This document shows, in pieces, positions 7,704-15,161 of a stretch of DNA of 30,824 nt. Origin of the DNA: an uncultured bacterium (GTDB lineage Bacteria > Patescibacteriota > Minisyncoccia > Moranbacterales > GWC2-37-73). The stretch lies in NCBI GenBank assembly GCA_903824515.1, contig CAIJXA010000129.1, forward strand, positions 1 through 30,824, written 5' to 3'. Position 1 is the first letter of the stretch; every line of letters starts with the position of its first letter. The notes beneath the pieces are model-generated. The model was not told where the DNA came from and did not search any database. It saw nothing but the letters and a program-made list of their open reading frames with translations. A program made the position numbers and the translations under genes.

Positions 7704-8642
7704 ATGAGCGAAAAGATTTATTTGTCAGTTGTTGTTCCATTGTATGATGAAGAAGGTAACGTAAAGCAGCTTCACGAGAGAATTTTGGAGGCATGTCAAG
7801 AGATTGGTAAACCATTTGAAATTATTTTTATCGATGATGGCTCAAAAGACAAAACAGTGGAAATCTGTGAAGGACTTTCGCCGCTCACTTTGATCAAATT
7901 CCGAAAAAATTTCGGTCAAACAGCTTCTTTTGATGCTGGAATCAAACAAGCGCAAGGTGAAATTATTATCACAATGGATGGAGACCTTCAAAATGATCCA
8001 AAGGATATCAAGCTTTTGCTTGAAAAAATGAATGAAGGGTTTGATGTGGTTTCGGGTTGGCGATTTGCCAGAAAAGACACCTTCAGCAAAAAGTTTTTTT
8101 CTCGCACTGCCAATCTTTTGCGAAAAGTTCTCATCCAGGACACCATTCACGACAGTGGTTGCAGTTTGAAGGCTTATAGGCGAGCATGTTTTGAGGATGT
8201 GGATCTTTTTGGGGAAATGCATCGCTTTATGCCTGCACTTCTGGAGCTGCAAGGATACAGTATCGGAGAAGTGAAAGTGACTCATCATCCACGAACTGCA
8301 GGAGTTACGAAGTACAATTGGAAACGTGGCATGAAAGGTTTCGTGGACATGATTTCTATTTGGTTTTGGCGAAAATATTCTAATCGGCCGCTGCATCTTT
8401 TTGGTGGAACTGGAATTGTGCTTTCATTTGTTGGTACGCTAGTGCTAGTTTGGATGGCAATTGACAAACTTTTTTTCAAAGCAACATTGTCTGACAAAAT
8501 TTGGCCACTCGTGGGAATCTTTTTGATTTTAGTCGGGATTCAACTTTTTGTTTTTGGACTTTTGGCAGATATTATCCTTAAAAATTATTATAAGGGGCAA
8601 GGGAAAATGAATTATAATATTAAAGAAATTGTCGTCAAATAA
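7704..8642 (+). CDS. GtrB-like membrane GT2 (polyprenyl-phosphate glycosyltransferase)
   Basis: 312 residues with the same layout as the gene before it: GT-A domain then two membrane helices (about 232-255 and 266-290). Motifs: LSVVVPLYDEEGNVKQL, FIDDGSKDKT, KFRKNFGQTASFDAG, TMDGDLQNDP (DxD), and the HDSGCSLKAYRR segment seen in GtrB/DPM-like enzymes. The HHPRTAGVTKYNWKRG region precedes the membrane helices. A 117-base gap separates it from the upstream GT2; no Shine-Dalgarno sequence or clear promoter is seen in that gap. Likely makes a polyprenyl-phosphate sugar used by the GT-C enzymes farther downstream; which sugar is unknown. Confidence 0.92.
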   Translation: MSEKIYLSVVVPLYDEEGNVKQLHERILEACQEIGKPFEIIFIDDGSKDKTVEICEGLSPLTLIKFRKNFGQTASFDAGIKQAQGEIIITMDGDLQNDPKDIKLLLEKMNEGFDVVSGWRFARKDTFSKKFFSRTANLLRKVLIQDTIHDSGCSLKAYRRACFEDVDLFGEMHRFMPALLELQGYSIGEVKVTHHPRTAGVTKYNWKRGMKGFVDMISIWFWRKYSNRPLHLFGGTGIVLSFVGTLVLVWMAIDKLFFKATLSDKIWPLVGIFLILVGIQLFVFGLLADIILKNYYKGQGKMNYNIKEIVVK

Positions 8643-8792
8643 GATTATTAATTATGAATTAACGGATTAACGAATTAACGGATTGGAAATGCCCTGGATT
8701 GCCACGGATGATTACATCCTCGCAAAGACAGATATACGCGTTGATGGATTGATGCAGAAATTATTAATTATGAATTAACGGATTAACGCATT
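8643..8792. repeat. Composite repeat with 29-bp perfect direct repeats and AATTAACG arrays
   Basis: An identical 29-base sequence occurs at 8644-8672 and 8760-8788, bracketing 87 bases. The first copy continues into a three-unit array AATTAACG-GATTAACG-AATTAACG (8657-8680); the second ends in two units right before the four-helix-bundle start codon. The bracketed part begins with the core AATGCCCTGGATTGC (8688-8702), the same 15 bases found in both copies of the tandem repeat (4942-4956, 5221-5235). Non-coding. Confidence 0.9.
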
Positions 8793-9183
8793 ATGAAAAT
8801 TCAGAAGTTTGAAAATTTGCCAATTTGGAAATTAAGCCTTGTGGTTACTAAGGAAATTTATGACATCACTTCAAAAAGTAAGTTTTCAAAAGATTTTGGC
8901 TTGCGTGATCAGATTTAGACGAGCAATTGTTTCTGTTAGTTCTAATATAGTTGAGGGATTTGAAAAGAATAATAATAATGAATTTGTGCGATTTTTGAAA
9001 ATTGCAAAAGGATCAGCCGGTGAGACAAGAAATCAATTATACATATCACTTGCAGTCGCATATATCTCACAACATGAGTTTGATGTTATAAACACTAAGC
9101 TTGAAGACTTGGCTGGACAGATCGGGGGCTTCATCGTCTATTTGCAGAGAAAAAAAGAAAATAAGGAGTTTTTAAAGAAATAA
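8793..9183 (+). pseudogene. Four-helix-bundle protein (S23/TIGR02436-like), frameshifted
   Basis: Reading from ATG 8793 gives 41 residues (KFENLPIWKLSLVVTKEIYD ... SKDFGLRDQI) then TAG at 8916-8918. Removing one T from the TTT at 8914-8916 joins this to the frame that runs to 9183 (RRAIVSVSSNIVEGFEKN ... KEFLKK), giving a 129-residue protein that matches the S23-like four-helix-bundle family in full: FGLRDQIRRAIVSVSSNIVEG is its hallmark region. Family members include proteins encoded by intervening sequences in 23S rRNA genes, and Avd-like proteins; no rRNA is present here. It could be a decayed gene or a sequence error. The gene is unrelated to glycan synthesis and is flanked by oppositely oriented ATTAACG arrays, so it looks like an inserted passenger. 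Confidence 0.85.
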
Positions 9184-9210
9184 TAATTTTTTTTAACCTG
9201 TTCTATTTGA

Positions 9211-9250
9211 AATTAATTCGTTAATTCGTTAATTCGTTAATTCGTTAATT
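9211..9250. repeat. CGTTAATT array, inverted relative to the left flank
   Basis: Four perfect tandem copies of CGTTAATT (9219-9250) preceded by AATTAATT. This is the reverse complement of the AATTAACG units at 8657-8680 and 8773-8788, so the four-helix-bundle pseudogene sits between inverted arrays. It also lies 25 bases before the ugd start codon. Confidence 0.92.
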
Positions 9251-9275
9251 TTTTAATAATAAATACAAAAAACAT

Positions 9276-10601
9276 ATGAAAATTGGCGTTATTGGAACTG
9301 GTTATGTTGGGTCTGTTACTGGTGCATGTTTTGCTGAAATGGGTAATACGGTTATTTGTGTTGACAAAGATAAAAATAAAATTGCCCAATTTGAATCGGG
9401 AAAAGCACCACTTCACGAAAAAGGTCTGGATGAATTAGTGCTGCGAAATTTGAAAAACAAAACTCTTTCGTTCACTACAGACCTTGCAGATGCGGTTATA
9501 AAAAGTGAGATTATTTTCATTGCCGTTGGCACGCCTCCAAATGAAGATGGGAGTGCTGATTTGAGCCATGTGCTCGGAGTGGCAACTTCCATTGGTGAGT
9601 CGCTTGATCATGAGCTTATCATTGTGGATAAATCAACTGTGCCGGTTGGTACGGCAGAAAAAGTTCGACAAAACATATCTGAGCAGCTCAAGAAAAGAGG
9701 AGTCGAAATTCCTTTTCATGTGGTGAGTAATCCGGAATTTTTGGCCCAAGGAACTGCAGTTAAGGATTTCCTGGAGCCTAGTCGCATTGTAATCGGAGCT
9801 GATGAATCAAGGGTTATTGAAACAATGCGGGAACTTTATGAACCTTTTATGCGTCGCGAGGGTAGATTTTTTGCCATGGATCCAAAAACGGCAGAAATTG
9901 TGAAATATGCCTCCAATTGTTTTTTGGCTGCCAAAATTTCGGTTAACAATGACCTGGCAAACATTTGCGCAAAAGCAGGTGCTGATTTTGATAACGTGCG
10001 CAAAGCGATGGGAGCCGATCCTCGTATTGGCGAACCATTTATGTATGCTGGTCCTGGTTTTGGCGGCTCTTGTTTTCCTAAAGATGTGAAAGCTCTCATC
10101 AAAACAGCAAAAGATTTTGGTTATGATGCTGAAATGCTCAAGCAGACTCTGAAAACCAACGAGCGTCAAAAGTTTGTTTTATCTCAAATGGTTGTGGACA
10201 CAATGGGACAGGATTTGAAAGGTAAGGTTTTTGGTGTGTGGGGGTTGGCTTTCAAGGCTGGAACTGACGATATGCGTGAATCCTCAGCAATGACAATTTT
10301 AAGTGAGCTTATCAAAAGAGGAGCTAAAATTCAAGCCCATGATCCAGAATCAATGAAGATGGCTCAAACACCAGAATATTTTGGAGAAAATCCTGCCATA
10401 ACCTACTTCGAAAACAAATACGAAGCGCTTAGTGGAGCTGATGCCATGCTCATTATTACTGAATGGAAAGAATTCAGGACTCCAGACTTTATTGAAATCA
10501 AAAAACTATTGAAAAAGCCAATTATTTTCGACGGACGTTTGCTATATGAACCAAAGAAAATGAAAGAATTTGGCTTCGAATATAAATCAATTGGCAGATA
10601 A
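9276..10601 (+). CDS. ugd: UDP-glucose 6-dehydrogenase
   Basis: Oxidises UDP-glucose to UDP-glucuronate with two NAD per turnover, giving an acidic sugar donor. The 441 residues are the normal length. Seen: Rossmann motif GVIGTGYVG (4-12), VGTPPNEDG (about 85), STVPVGTAE (about 120), SNPEF with Glu154, AAKISVNND with Lys220 and Asn224, and the active-site loop GFGGSCFPKD with the catalytic Cys266 and Asp270. The second NAD-like domain follows (VFGVWGLAFKAGTDDMRES). All key residues of the family are present. The start is the ATG just before the first beta strand. Upstream lies the CGTTAATT array; downstream a GT4 gene follows in the same direction. The gene implies uronic acid, or a derivative, in the surface glycan. 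Confidence 0.96.
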   Translation: MKIGVIGTGYVGSVTGACFAEMGNTVICVDKDKNKIAQFESGKAPLHEKGLDELVLRNLKNKTLSFTTDLADAVIKSEIIFIAVGTPPNEDGSADLSHVLGVATSIGESLDHELIIVDKSTVPVGTAEKVRQNISEQLKKRGVEIPFHVVSNPEFLAQGTAVKDFLEPSRIVIGADESRVIETMRELYEPFMRREGRFFAMDPKTAEIVKYASNCFLAAKISVNNDLANICAKAGADFDNVRKAMGADPRIGEPFMYAGPGFGGSCFPKDVKALIKTAKDFGYDAEMLKQTLKTNERQKFVLSQMVVDTMGQDLKGKVFGVWGLAFKAGTDDMRESSAMTILSELIKRGAKIQAHDPESMKMAQTPEYFGENPAITYFENKYEALSGADAMLIITEWKEFRTPDFIEIKKLLKKPIIFDGRLLYEPKKMKEFGFEYKSIGR

Positions 10602-10620
10602 AAAATCACAAATTACATAT

Positions 10621-10743
10621 CATGAAACATGGAGCAGCTATGGACGAATTAAAATAGCAGCATGCTGAGGTTTTATAACAATTTTTTTAAAAATGAAACC
10701 ATAGTGGAAATTGGATTATTTGTTCCGTGTTCCACGTTTCATG
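10621..10743. repeat. Short inverted repeat CATGAAAC(A/G)TGGA in the ugd-GT4 gap
   Basis: CATGAAACATGGAGC (10621-10635) and GTTCCACGTTTCATG (10729-10743) pair at 13 of 15 positions with about 93 bases between. The right arm is preceded by a partial repeat of itself (TGTTCCGTGTTCCACG). The 154-base gap (10602-10755) holds no convincing gene. Confidence 0.6.
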
Positions 10744-10755
10744 TTTTGCGAAAAA

Positions 10756-11925
10756 ATGAGAATACTTTTTTTTAATTATGAATTTCCGCCACTAGGTGGA
10801 GGGGCAGGTAATGCGTCATATTATTTACTGCGTGAATATGCAAAGAATTCAGAAATTGAAATTGATTTTGTAACTTCGTCCGCTGATGATGATCATCATC
10901 TTGCTAAGTTTGGAGATAATATTACTATTCACCGCTTACAGGTTGGGAAAAATCAGACAAATATTCATTTTCAAACAAAAAAAGAACTGCTTAAATATAG
11001 TTGGGCAGCGTATAGATATGGAAGGATGCTCGCAAAAAGTAAGCATTATGATCTTTCGCATTCTTTTTTTTCAGTGCCATGCGGATTTATTTCGATGTTA
11101 CTTAAGTGGGAGTTTAAAATTCCTTATATTGTTTCTCTTCGCGGCTCTGATGTTCCAGGATACAGTGAGAGATTTATGTTTTTGTACAAATTTATTACAC
11201 CGATAATTAAAACAATCTGGAAGCAGGCATACTTTGTGATTGCAAATAGTCAAGGATTAAAAGAATTAGCCTTAAAATCAGCTTCGCAGCAAAAGATAGG
11301 CGTTATTTATAATGGAATTGATATTAATGAATTTTTTCCAGATCATTCAAAGGCCAATCCGAATCAATTTCACATTATTTGTGTTTCAAGGGTAACGCCG
11401 AGAAAGGGGATTCGTTTTTTGGTGCAAGCTTTCAAGATTCTGGCTGGTCGTTATAATCAAATTAGACTCGTCATTGCTGGTGATGGAAATGAGAAAAAAT
11501 CCTTGGAGCAGTTGGTTCAGGGTTTGGGTCTTGAAGACAAGGTTGTTTTTCTTGGAGTTGTTCCGCATGAAAAAGTTTTGGATTATTATCAAAAAGCTAA
11601 TATTTTTGTCTTGCCATCACTTAATGAAGGAATGAGCAACACAATGCTGGAGGCTTCAGCGGCAGGTTTGCCAATTGTTGCGACAGATACCGGTGGAACT
11701 AAGGAACTTGTCAGTGATGGCATAAACGGCTTTGTTATAAAAATGAAAGACTCAAATGATTTGGTTGAAAAAATTGAAAGAATAATTTTAAATCCTAATC
11801 TTGAAAAAGCCATGGCGCAAGAGAGTAGAAGACTGGCTGAAAAATTGAATTGGGAAATTGTAGCAAGTCAATATGTGCAACTTTATCGCGAAACCAGTAA
11901 TGTCGGGAAAATAGCACGGGGCTGA
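10756..11925 (+). CDS. GT4 family glycosyltransferase
   Basis: A 389-residue GT-B fold enzyme that would use a nucleotide sugar on the cytoplasmic face. The N-terminal domain begins RILFFNYEFPPLGGGAGNAS, with the glycine-rich acceptor loop. The C-terminal domain begins near CVSRVTPRKGIRFLVQAF and holds VIAGDGNEKKSLEQL, VFLGVVPHEKV, and the donor-binding E-x7-E motif in NEGMSNTMLEASAAGLPIV, followed by ATDTGGTKELV. I chose the ATG at 10756: the TTG at 10711 would add 15 residues that overlap the inverted repeat and do not look like protein, and the family usually starts just before the first beta strand. Follows ugd after 154 bases. Confidence 0.92.
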   Translation: MRILFFNYEFPPLGGGAGNASYYLLREYAKNSEIEIDFVTSSADDDHHLAKFGDNITIHRLQVGKNQTNIHFQTKKELLKYSWAAYRYGRMLAKSKHYDLSHSFFSVPCGFISMLLKWEFKIPYIVSLRGSDVPGYSERFMFLYKFITPIIKTIWKQAYFVIANSQGLKELALKSASQQKIGVIYNGIDINEFFPDHSKANPNQFHIICVSRVTPRKGIRFLVQAFKILAGRYNQIRLVIAGDGNEKKSLEQLVQGLGLEDKVVFLGVVPHEKVLDYYQKANIFVLPSLNEGMSNTMLEASAAGLPIVATDTGGTKELVSDGINGFVIKMKDSNDLVEKIERIILNPNLEKAMAQESRRLAEKLNWEIVASQYVQLYRETSNVGKIARG

Positions 11926-12009
11926 TAGCCTTGGGAATATCTTTTCTGATAAAAAATCAATTGCAGTCAATTCGCTAGCGATTGAAAGGTTGAAATTAAA
12001 AAATTATTT

Positions 12010-12954
12010 ATGAATTTATTTAAAAGTAAAATCGCTAAATTTCTTGTTAAGCTGATTATAAGCTTGACCTTTATTGCTTGGCTAATTTTAAAAATAAATT
12101 GGCAAGATGTGCTTACGCATTGTCGTCAACTGACCGTAGTGAGTATTGTCGTTTATTTAGTAATTCTGCTGATTGGGATGGTCATTTCAGCCTACAAATG
12201 GCAACTGCTCGCCGAATTTAAGGGTTTTAATTATTCTTTGAAAAAATATTTCCAATTATATTTGACGGGAACATTTTTGAATAATTTTTTTCCATCTTTT
12301 ATTGGAGGAGACACTTATCGCGCCTATCAACTTGGCAAAAAGAATGGTCGCTATGTTTCTGCAACTGCTAGTGTTGTAATGGACAGAGTGACTGGCTTGC
12401 TTGGCGCTATGATCTTGGCTGTTTTTTTCGCAGCGTTTAATTGGAAAGTCGTGGCCGCACATAGGGTGTTGGTTATAATCATCGGTATCGTTATTTTAGT
12501 TTTGATGGGTCTTTTCGTGGGAGAACTTATTGCGAATTTGCCAATTTGGAAAAAACTTTCAAGGTTTATTCCAAAAAAAGTTTCTGAGGTTATCAAGGAT
12601 TTTGCGCAATATCAAGGAAGTAACGTTTTTTCAAGGTCTATAGCCATTGGAGTTTTGTATAGTTTTGTTGGACTAGCCTGTGTTAATTATGCCCTTTTTT
12701 GGGCGCTAGGAATCAAAATCGGAATTTTAAACTATTTGACGGTGATTTTTTTGATTAGCATTGTTTCTTCAATCCCAGTTAGTGTGAACAATCTAGGAAT
12801 TAAGGAGTGGGCATATGTCACTTTCTTTGGATTTTTTGGTGTGGCTTCTTCGGCAGTTGTAACTGTTGCCTTGGTGAGTCGAATTTTGCAGATGTTGGTC
12901 AGCTTTGCGGCGCTCCCAATGTATTTAAATTCTCGAAAAAATATAGACAAATAG
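12010..12954 (+). CDS. YbhN/AglD-type membrane protein (lysylphosphatidylglycerol synthase TM region family)
   Basis: A 314-residue protein with about seven or eight membrane helices of the PF03706 family (YbhN, AglD C-terminal part, MprF flippase part). The hallmark segment is near residue 80: LTGTFLNNFFPSFIGGDTYR, followed by SATASVVMDRVTGLLGAM, which matches the conserved N-x-F-x-P-x-x-x-GGD-x-R and S-x-x-x-DR motifs. Another family-like stretch, SSIPVSVNNLGIKEW, lies near residue 255. Such proteins are common in glycan and lipid loci and are thought to help move or modify lipid-linked substrates; the exact reaction is not established. It lies 84 bases after the GT4 gene, in a gap with only a small imperfect hairpin (TCAATTCGCTAGCGATTGA, near 11968). 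Confidence 0.88.
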   Translation: MNLFKSKIAKFLVKLIISLTFIAWLILKINWQDVLTHCRQLTVVSIVVYLVILLIGMVISAYKWQLLAEFKGFNYSLKKYFQLYLTGTFLNNFFPSFIGGDTYRAYQLGKKNGRYVSATASVVMDRVTGLLGAMILAVFFAAFNWKVVAAHRVLVIIIGIVILVLMGLFVGELIANLPIWKKLSRFIPKKVSEVIKDFAQYQGSNVFSRSIAIGVLYSFVGLACVNYALFWALGIKIGILNYLTVIFLISIVSSIPVSVNNLGIKEWAYVTFFGFFGVASSAVVTVALVSRILQMLVSFAALPMYLNSRKNIDK

Positions 12955-12956
12955 GC

Positions 12957-12985
12957 TTGCTAAGACAACCAATTTGCCATATAAT
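12957..12985 (+). promoter_or_regulatory. Candidate promoter of the GT-C gene cluster
   Basis: TTGCTA (12957-12962), exactly 17 bases, then a perfect TATAAT (12980-12985). Starts two bases after the stop of the YbhN-like gene and would give a leader of about 30 bases to the ATG at 13023. Confidence 0.6.
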
Positions 12986-13022
12986 TAGAAACGAAGCTAG
13001 TAACTATATTGAAGAATAATCT

Positions 13023-15125
13023 ATGATGAAAATTGCTTTGTTTTCAAGGAATATAGCAAAAAATGAAAAACTTTTGGTAAGGTTTTTGCTGAGTATTTCA
13101 ATTGTAATATATTTTGTTTTTGGTTTTTATCATTTGGCAAATTTCATTTCGGCAGATGAGCATTTTTGGCTTCCTAACTCTGGCAGTGAGCGCATTCAAG
13201 ATTATTGGAAAGCGATTTCAGAAAAAAAATGGGAAAACACCAGAATCAACGATAAGCCCGGAATAACCTTGGCATACACTTCGGGAATTGCCATGCTTTT
13301 TGAGAAAAATCCCAAGGAGCAATTAATTTCAAATGGCGGTACTGTTAAGCTTTTTAATTCTGAAATAACCAAACGGATCAATTTTCTTTACAGACTTCCA
13401 ATCCTTCTGATTAGCGGTTTCTTCTCGCTCTTCTTTTTTTGGATTATCAGAAAAATCACAGACAGCAATTGGGCAGCCTTGTTTTCAGCAACTGGAATCC
13501 TGCTTTCACCGGTGTTATTGGGAATGTCACAAATTGTCAATCCGGATTCTCTTTTTTGGATTTTTGCTTCGGCTTCGATGTTTTCTTTTTTTGCTTTTTT
13601 GCAACATGGTCAAAAAAAATTAGCAGTTTTAAGTTCTATTTTTTTGGGATTTGGATTGGCCAGTAAATATGTTAGTGTGATTTTGTTTCCTTTCTTTTTC
13701 TTTATGATAGTTGCTTATTGCTTTTTTGAATATTCCAGATGGGAAGGGAAACAAGCAAAATTTTCAAGAATGGTCATCAGAAATGGATTGAGTTATCTTG
13801 GCATTTTGCTTGGTGGTATGCTTATTTTTGCAATTCTCATGCCAGCTTCGTTTGTGGAGCCGAAAGTTTTTTATGAAGGTACGATTGGATTTCCTGGAAT
13901 GCAGCCGATATTTTGGACAGCAATGCTGCTAAATCTTGTTTTGATACTGGATGCAAAGTTTTTCATCAGCGGGGGATTTATTTGGATGATGAAAAAACTG
14001 AGATTACTTGAAAATATATTACCAAAAATTGTCTATGCTATTTTGTTTGGAACAGTTTTCTTTGTTTTGGCAAATTGGCTTTCAAGAAACAGCATCATTG
14101 ATTTATCAGGAATTCCTTTTAATTTAAAGAGAAGTGATCTTTTCAGTAAGCTCCCATATTACAAAAGACTAATAATGGAATTTGTACCACTGACTTTTGC
14201 CTTGACGCCAATAGTTTTGTTGACTTTAATGTTGGCCTGGTTTAGGGGTTTTTTCAATCAAACGAAGGCGAAAACTTTTTTATTTTTGCTATCTTCTTTT
14301 TTTCTGATATTTATGGCAGCAGTCATTGAGCAGGGTTTACTGGTGACTGTCAGATATAGTATTATTTTGTTTCCACTTTCAATGGTTATTGGGTCAGTTG
14401 CTTTGACGGAATTTTTTTCTGATATTCAGGAAAAGAAATTTGACAGCAAGAAGTTTAGTTTTTTTGCAATTGGATTTTCTTTTATTCTAATATTGTTTGC
14501 CAGCATGATAATTCAGCAATATCTGCTCGATGGTGTGTATAAAAATGCCTTTGTGGATAGGCTATACCGCAGTTGGTACGGAATAGCAATTATTATTTTT
14601 GCCACAGCAGCCTTTGCATATATTTTACGCAAATTGATTCCTTGGAGTAAGGTTGTTGCAATTCCAATGAAGTTGGTATTTTCTATCTTTTTACTTTTGA
14701 ACATCGTTAGTATTTTGATGATAACTCCTTTTTATTTCAGTTATACAAATAATCTTTTGCCAAAAAATTATATTATAAGCGGGGCATGGGGCTATGGCGG
14801 CTATGAGGCAGCCCAGTATATGAATAATCTGCCGAATGCAAAAAACCTCACTTTATGGGTCGATGTCTATGGGGTGTGTGAGTTTTTTGTTGGTAAATGT
14901 ATACACAAGGCGAAAGTGGACACGCAAAAATATCCAATCGACTATTATTTTCAATCTTTGCAATCAACAATAGCTATAAATTTTCCCCATTCAATGGAAA
15001 AGAATTCAGTTTGGAGGTTGGAAATCGACGGGAGAGAAAAAAGTTTTTTGAAGATCAGAAAGGCAAAGCCATTCGTAGCAAATCAGTTGAATCAAGATGA
15101 TATTTCCTCGGATGATGATAACTAA
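13023..15125 (+). CDS. GT-C membrane glycosyltransferase (PMT/ArnT-like), paralog 1 of a tandem pair
   Basis: A 700-residue protein with about 12 membrane helices. The first extracytoplasmic loop holds the acidic pair Asp45-Glu46 (SADEHFW), the position of the catalytic/metal Asp-Glu of PMT and ArnT enzymes, followed by RINDKPGITLAY. These enzymes take a sugar from polyprenyl phosphate on the outer side of the membrane. The C-terminal extramembrane part carries GAWGYGGYEAAQYMNNLP and the paired cysteines of GVCEFFVGKCIHK. The next gene shares all of these in the same order, so the two arose by duplication. This copy has extra sequence in the middle and at the C-terminus. Acceptor and sugar unknown. 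Confidence 0.87.
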   Translation: MMKIALFSRNIAKNEKLLVRFLLSISIVIYFVFGFYHLANFISADEHFWLPNSGSERIQDYWKAISEKKWENTRINDKPGITLAYTSGIAMLFEKNPKEQLISNGGTVKLFNSEITKRINFLYRLPILLISGFFSLFFFWIIRKITDSNWAALFSATGILLSPVLLGMSQIVNPDSLFWIFASASMFSFFAFLQHGQKKLAVLSSIFLGFGLASKYVSVILFPFFFFMIVAYCFFEYSRWEGKQAKFSRMVIRNGLSYLGILLGGMLIFAILMPASFVEPKVFYEGTIGFPGMQPIFWTAMLLNLVLILDAKFFISGGFIWMMKKLRLLENILPKIVYAILFGTVFFVLANWLSRNSIIDLSGIPFNLKRSDLFSKLPYYKRLIMEFVPLTFALTPIVLLTLMLAWFRGFFNQTKAKTFLFLLSSFFLIFMAAVIEQGLLVTVRYSIILFPLSMVIGSVALTEFFSDIQEKKFDSKKFSFFAIGFSFILILFASMIIQQYLLDGVYKNAFVDRLYRSWYGIAIIIFATAAFAYILRKLIPWSKVVAIPMKLVFSIFLLLNIVSILMITPFYFSYTNNLLPKNYIISGAWGYGGYEAAQYMNNLPNAKNLTLWVDVYGVCEFFVGKCIHKAKVDTQKYPIDYYFQSLQSTIAINFPHSMEKNSVWRLEIDGREKSFLKIRKAKPFVANQLNQDDISSDDDN

Positions 15126-15161
15126 AAAATTCAAAATTCAAGCTCAATAAGAATCAAGAAC

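Noticed and set aside
7842..8396. Minus-strand frame of 184 residues opposite the second GtrB-like gene
   Set aside because: Exact antisense shadow of a gene whose own motifs are clear; no protein-like pattern.
8793..9183. Four-helix-bundle gene as part of a 23S rRNA intervening sequence or a diversity-generating retroelement (Avd)
   Set aside because: No rRNA sequence surrounds it and there is no reverse transcriptase or variable repeat in the window.
9211..9250. CGTTAATT array as a CRISPR-like or origin-type iteron array
   Set aside because: Units of 8 bases are directly adjacent with no spacers, no cas or replication genes are nearby, and the same units occur in other orientations elsewhere in the window.
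10711..10755. TTG start extending the GT4 gene by 15 residues
   Set aside because: The added residues are encoded by the inverted-repeat arm, and the family's first beta strand begins at the ATG at 10756.
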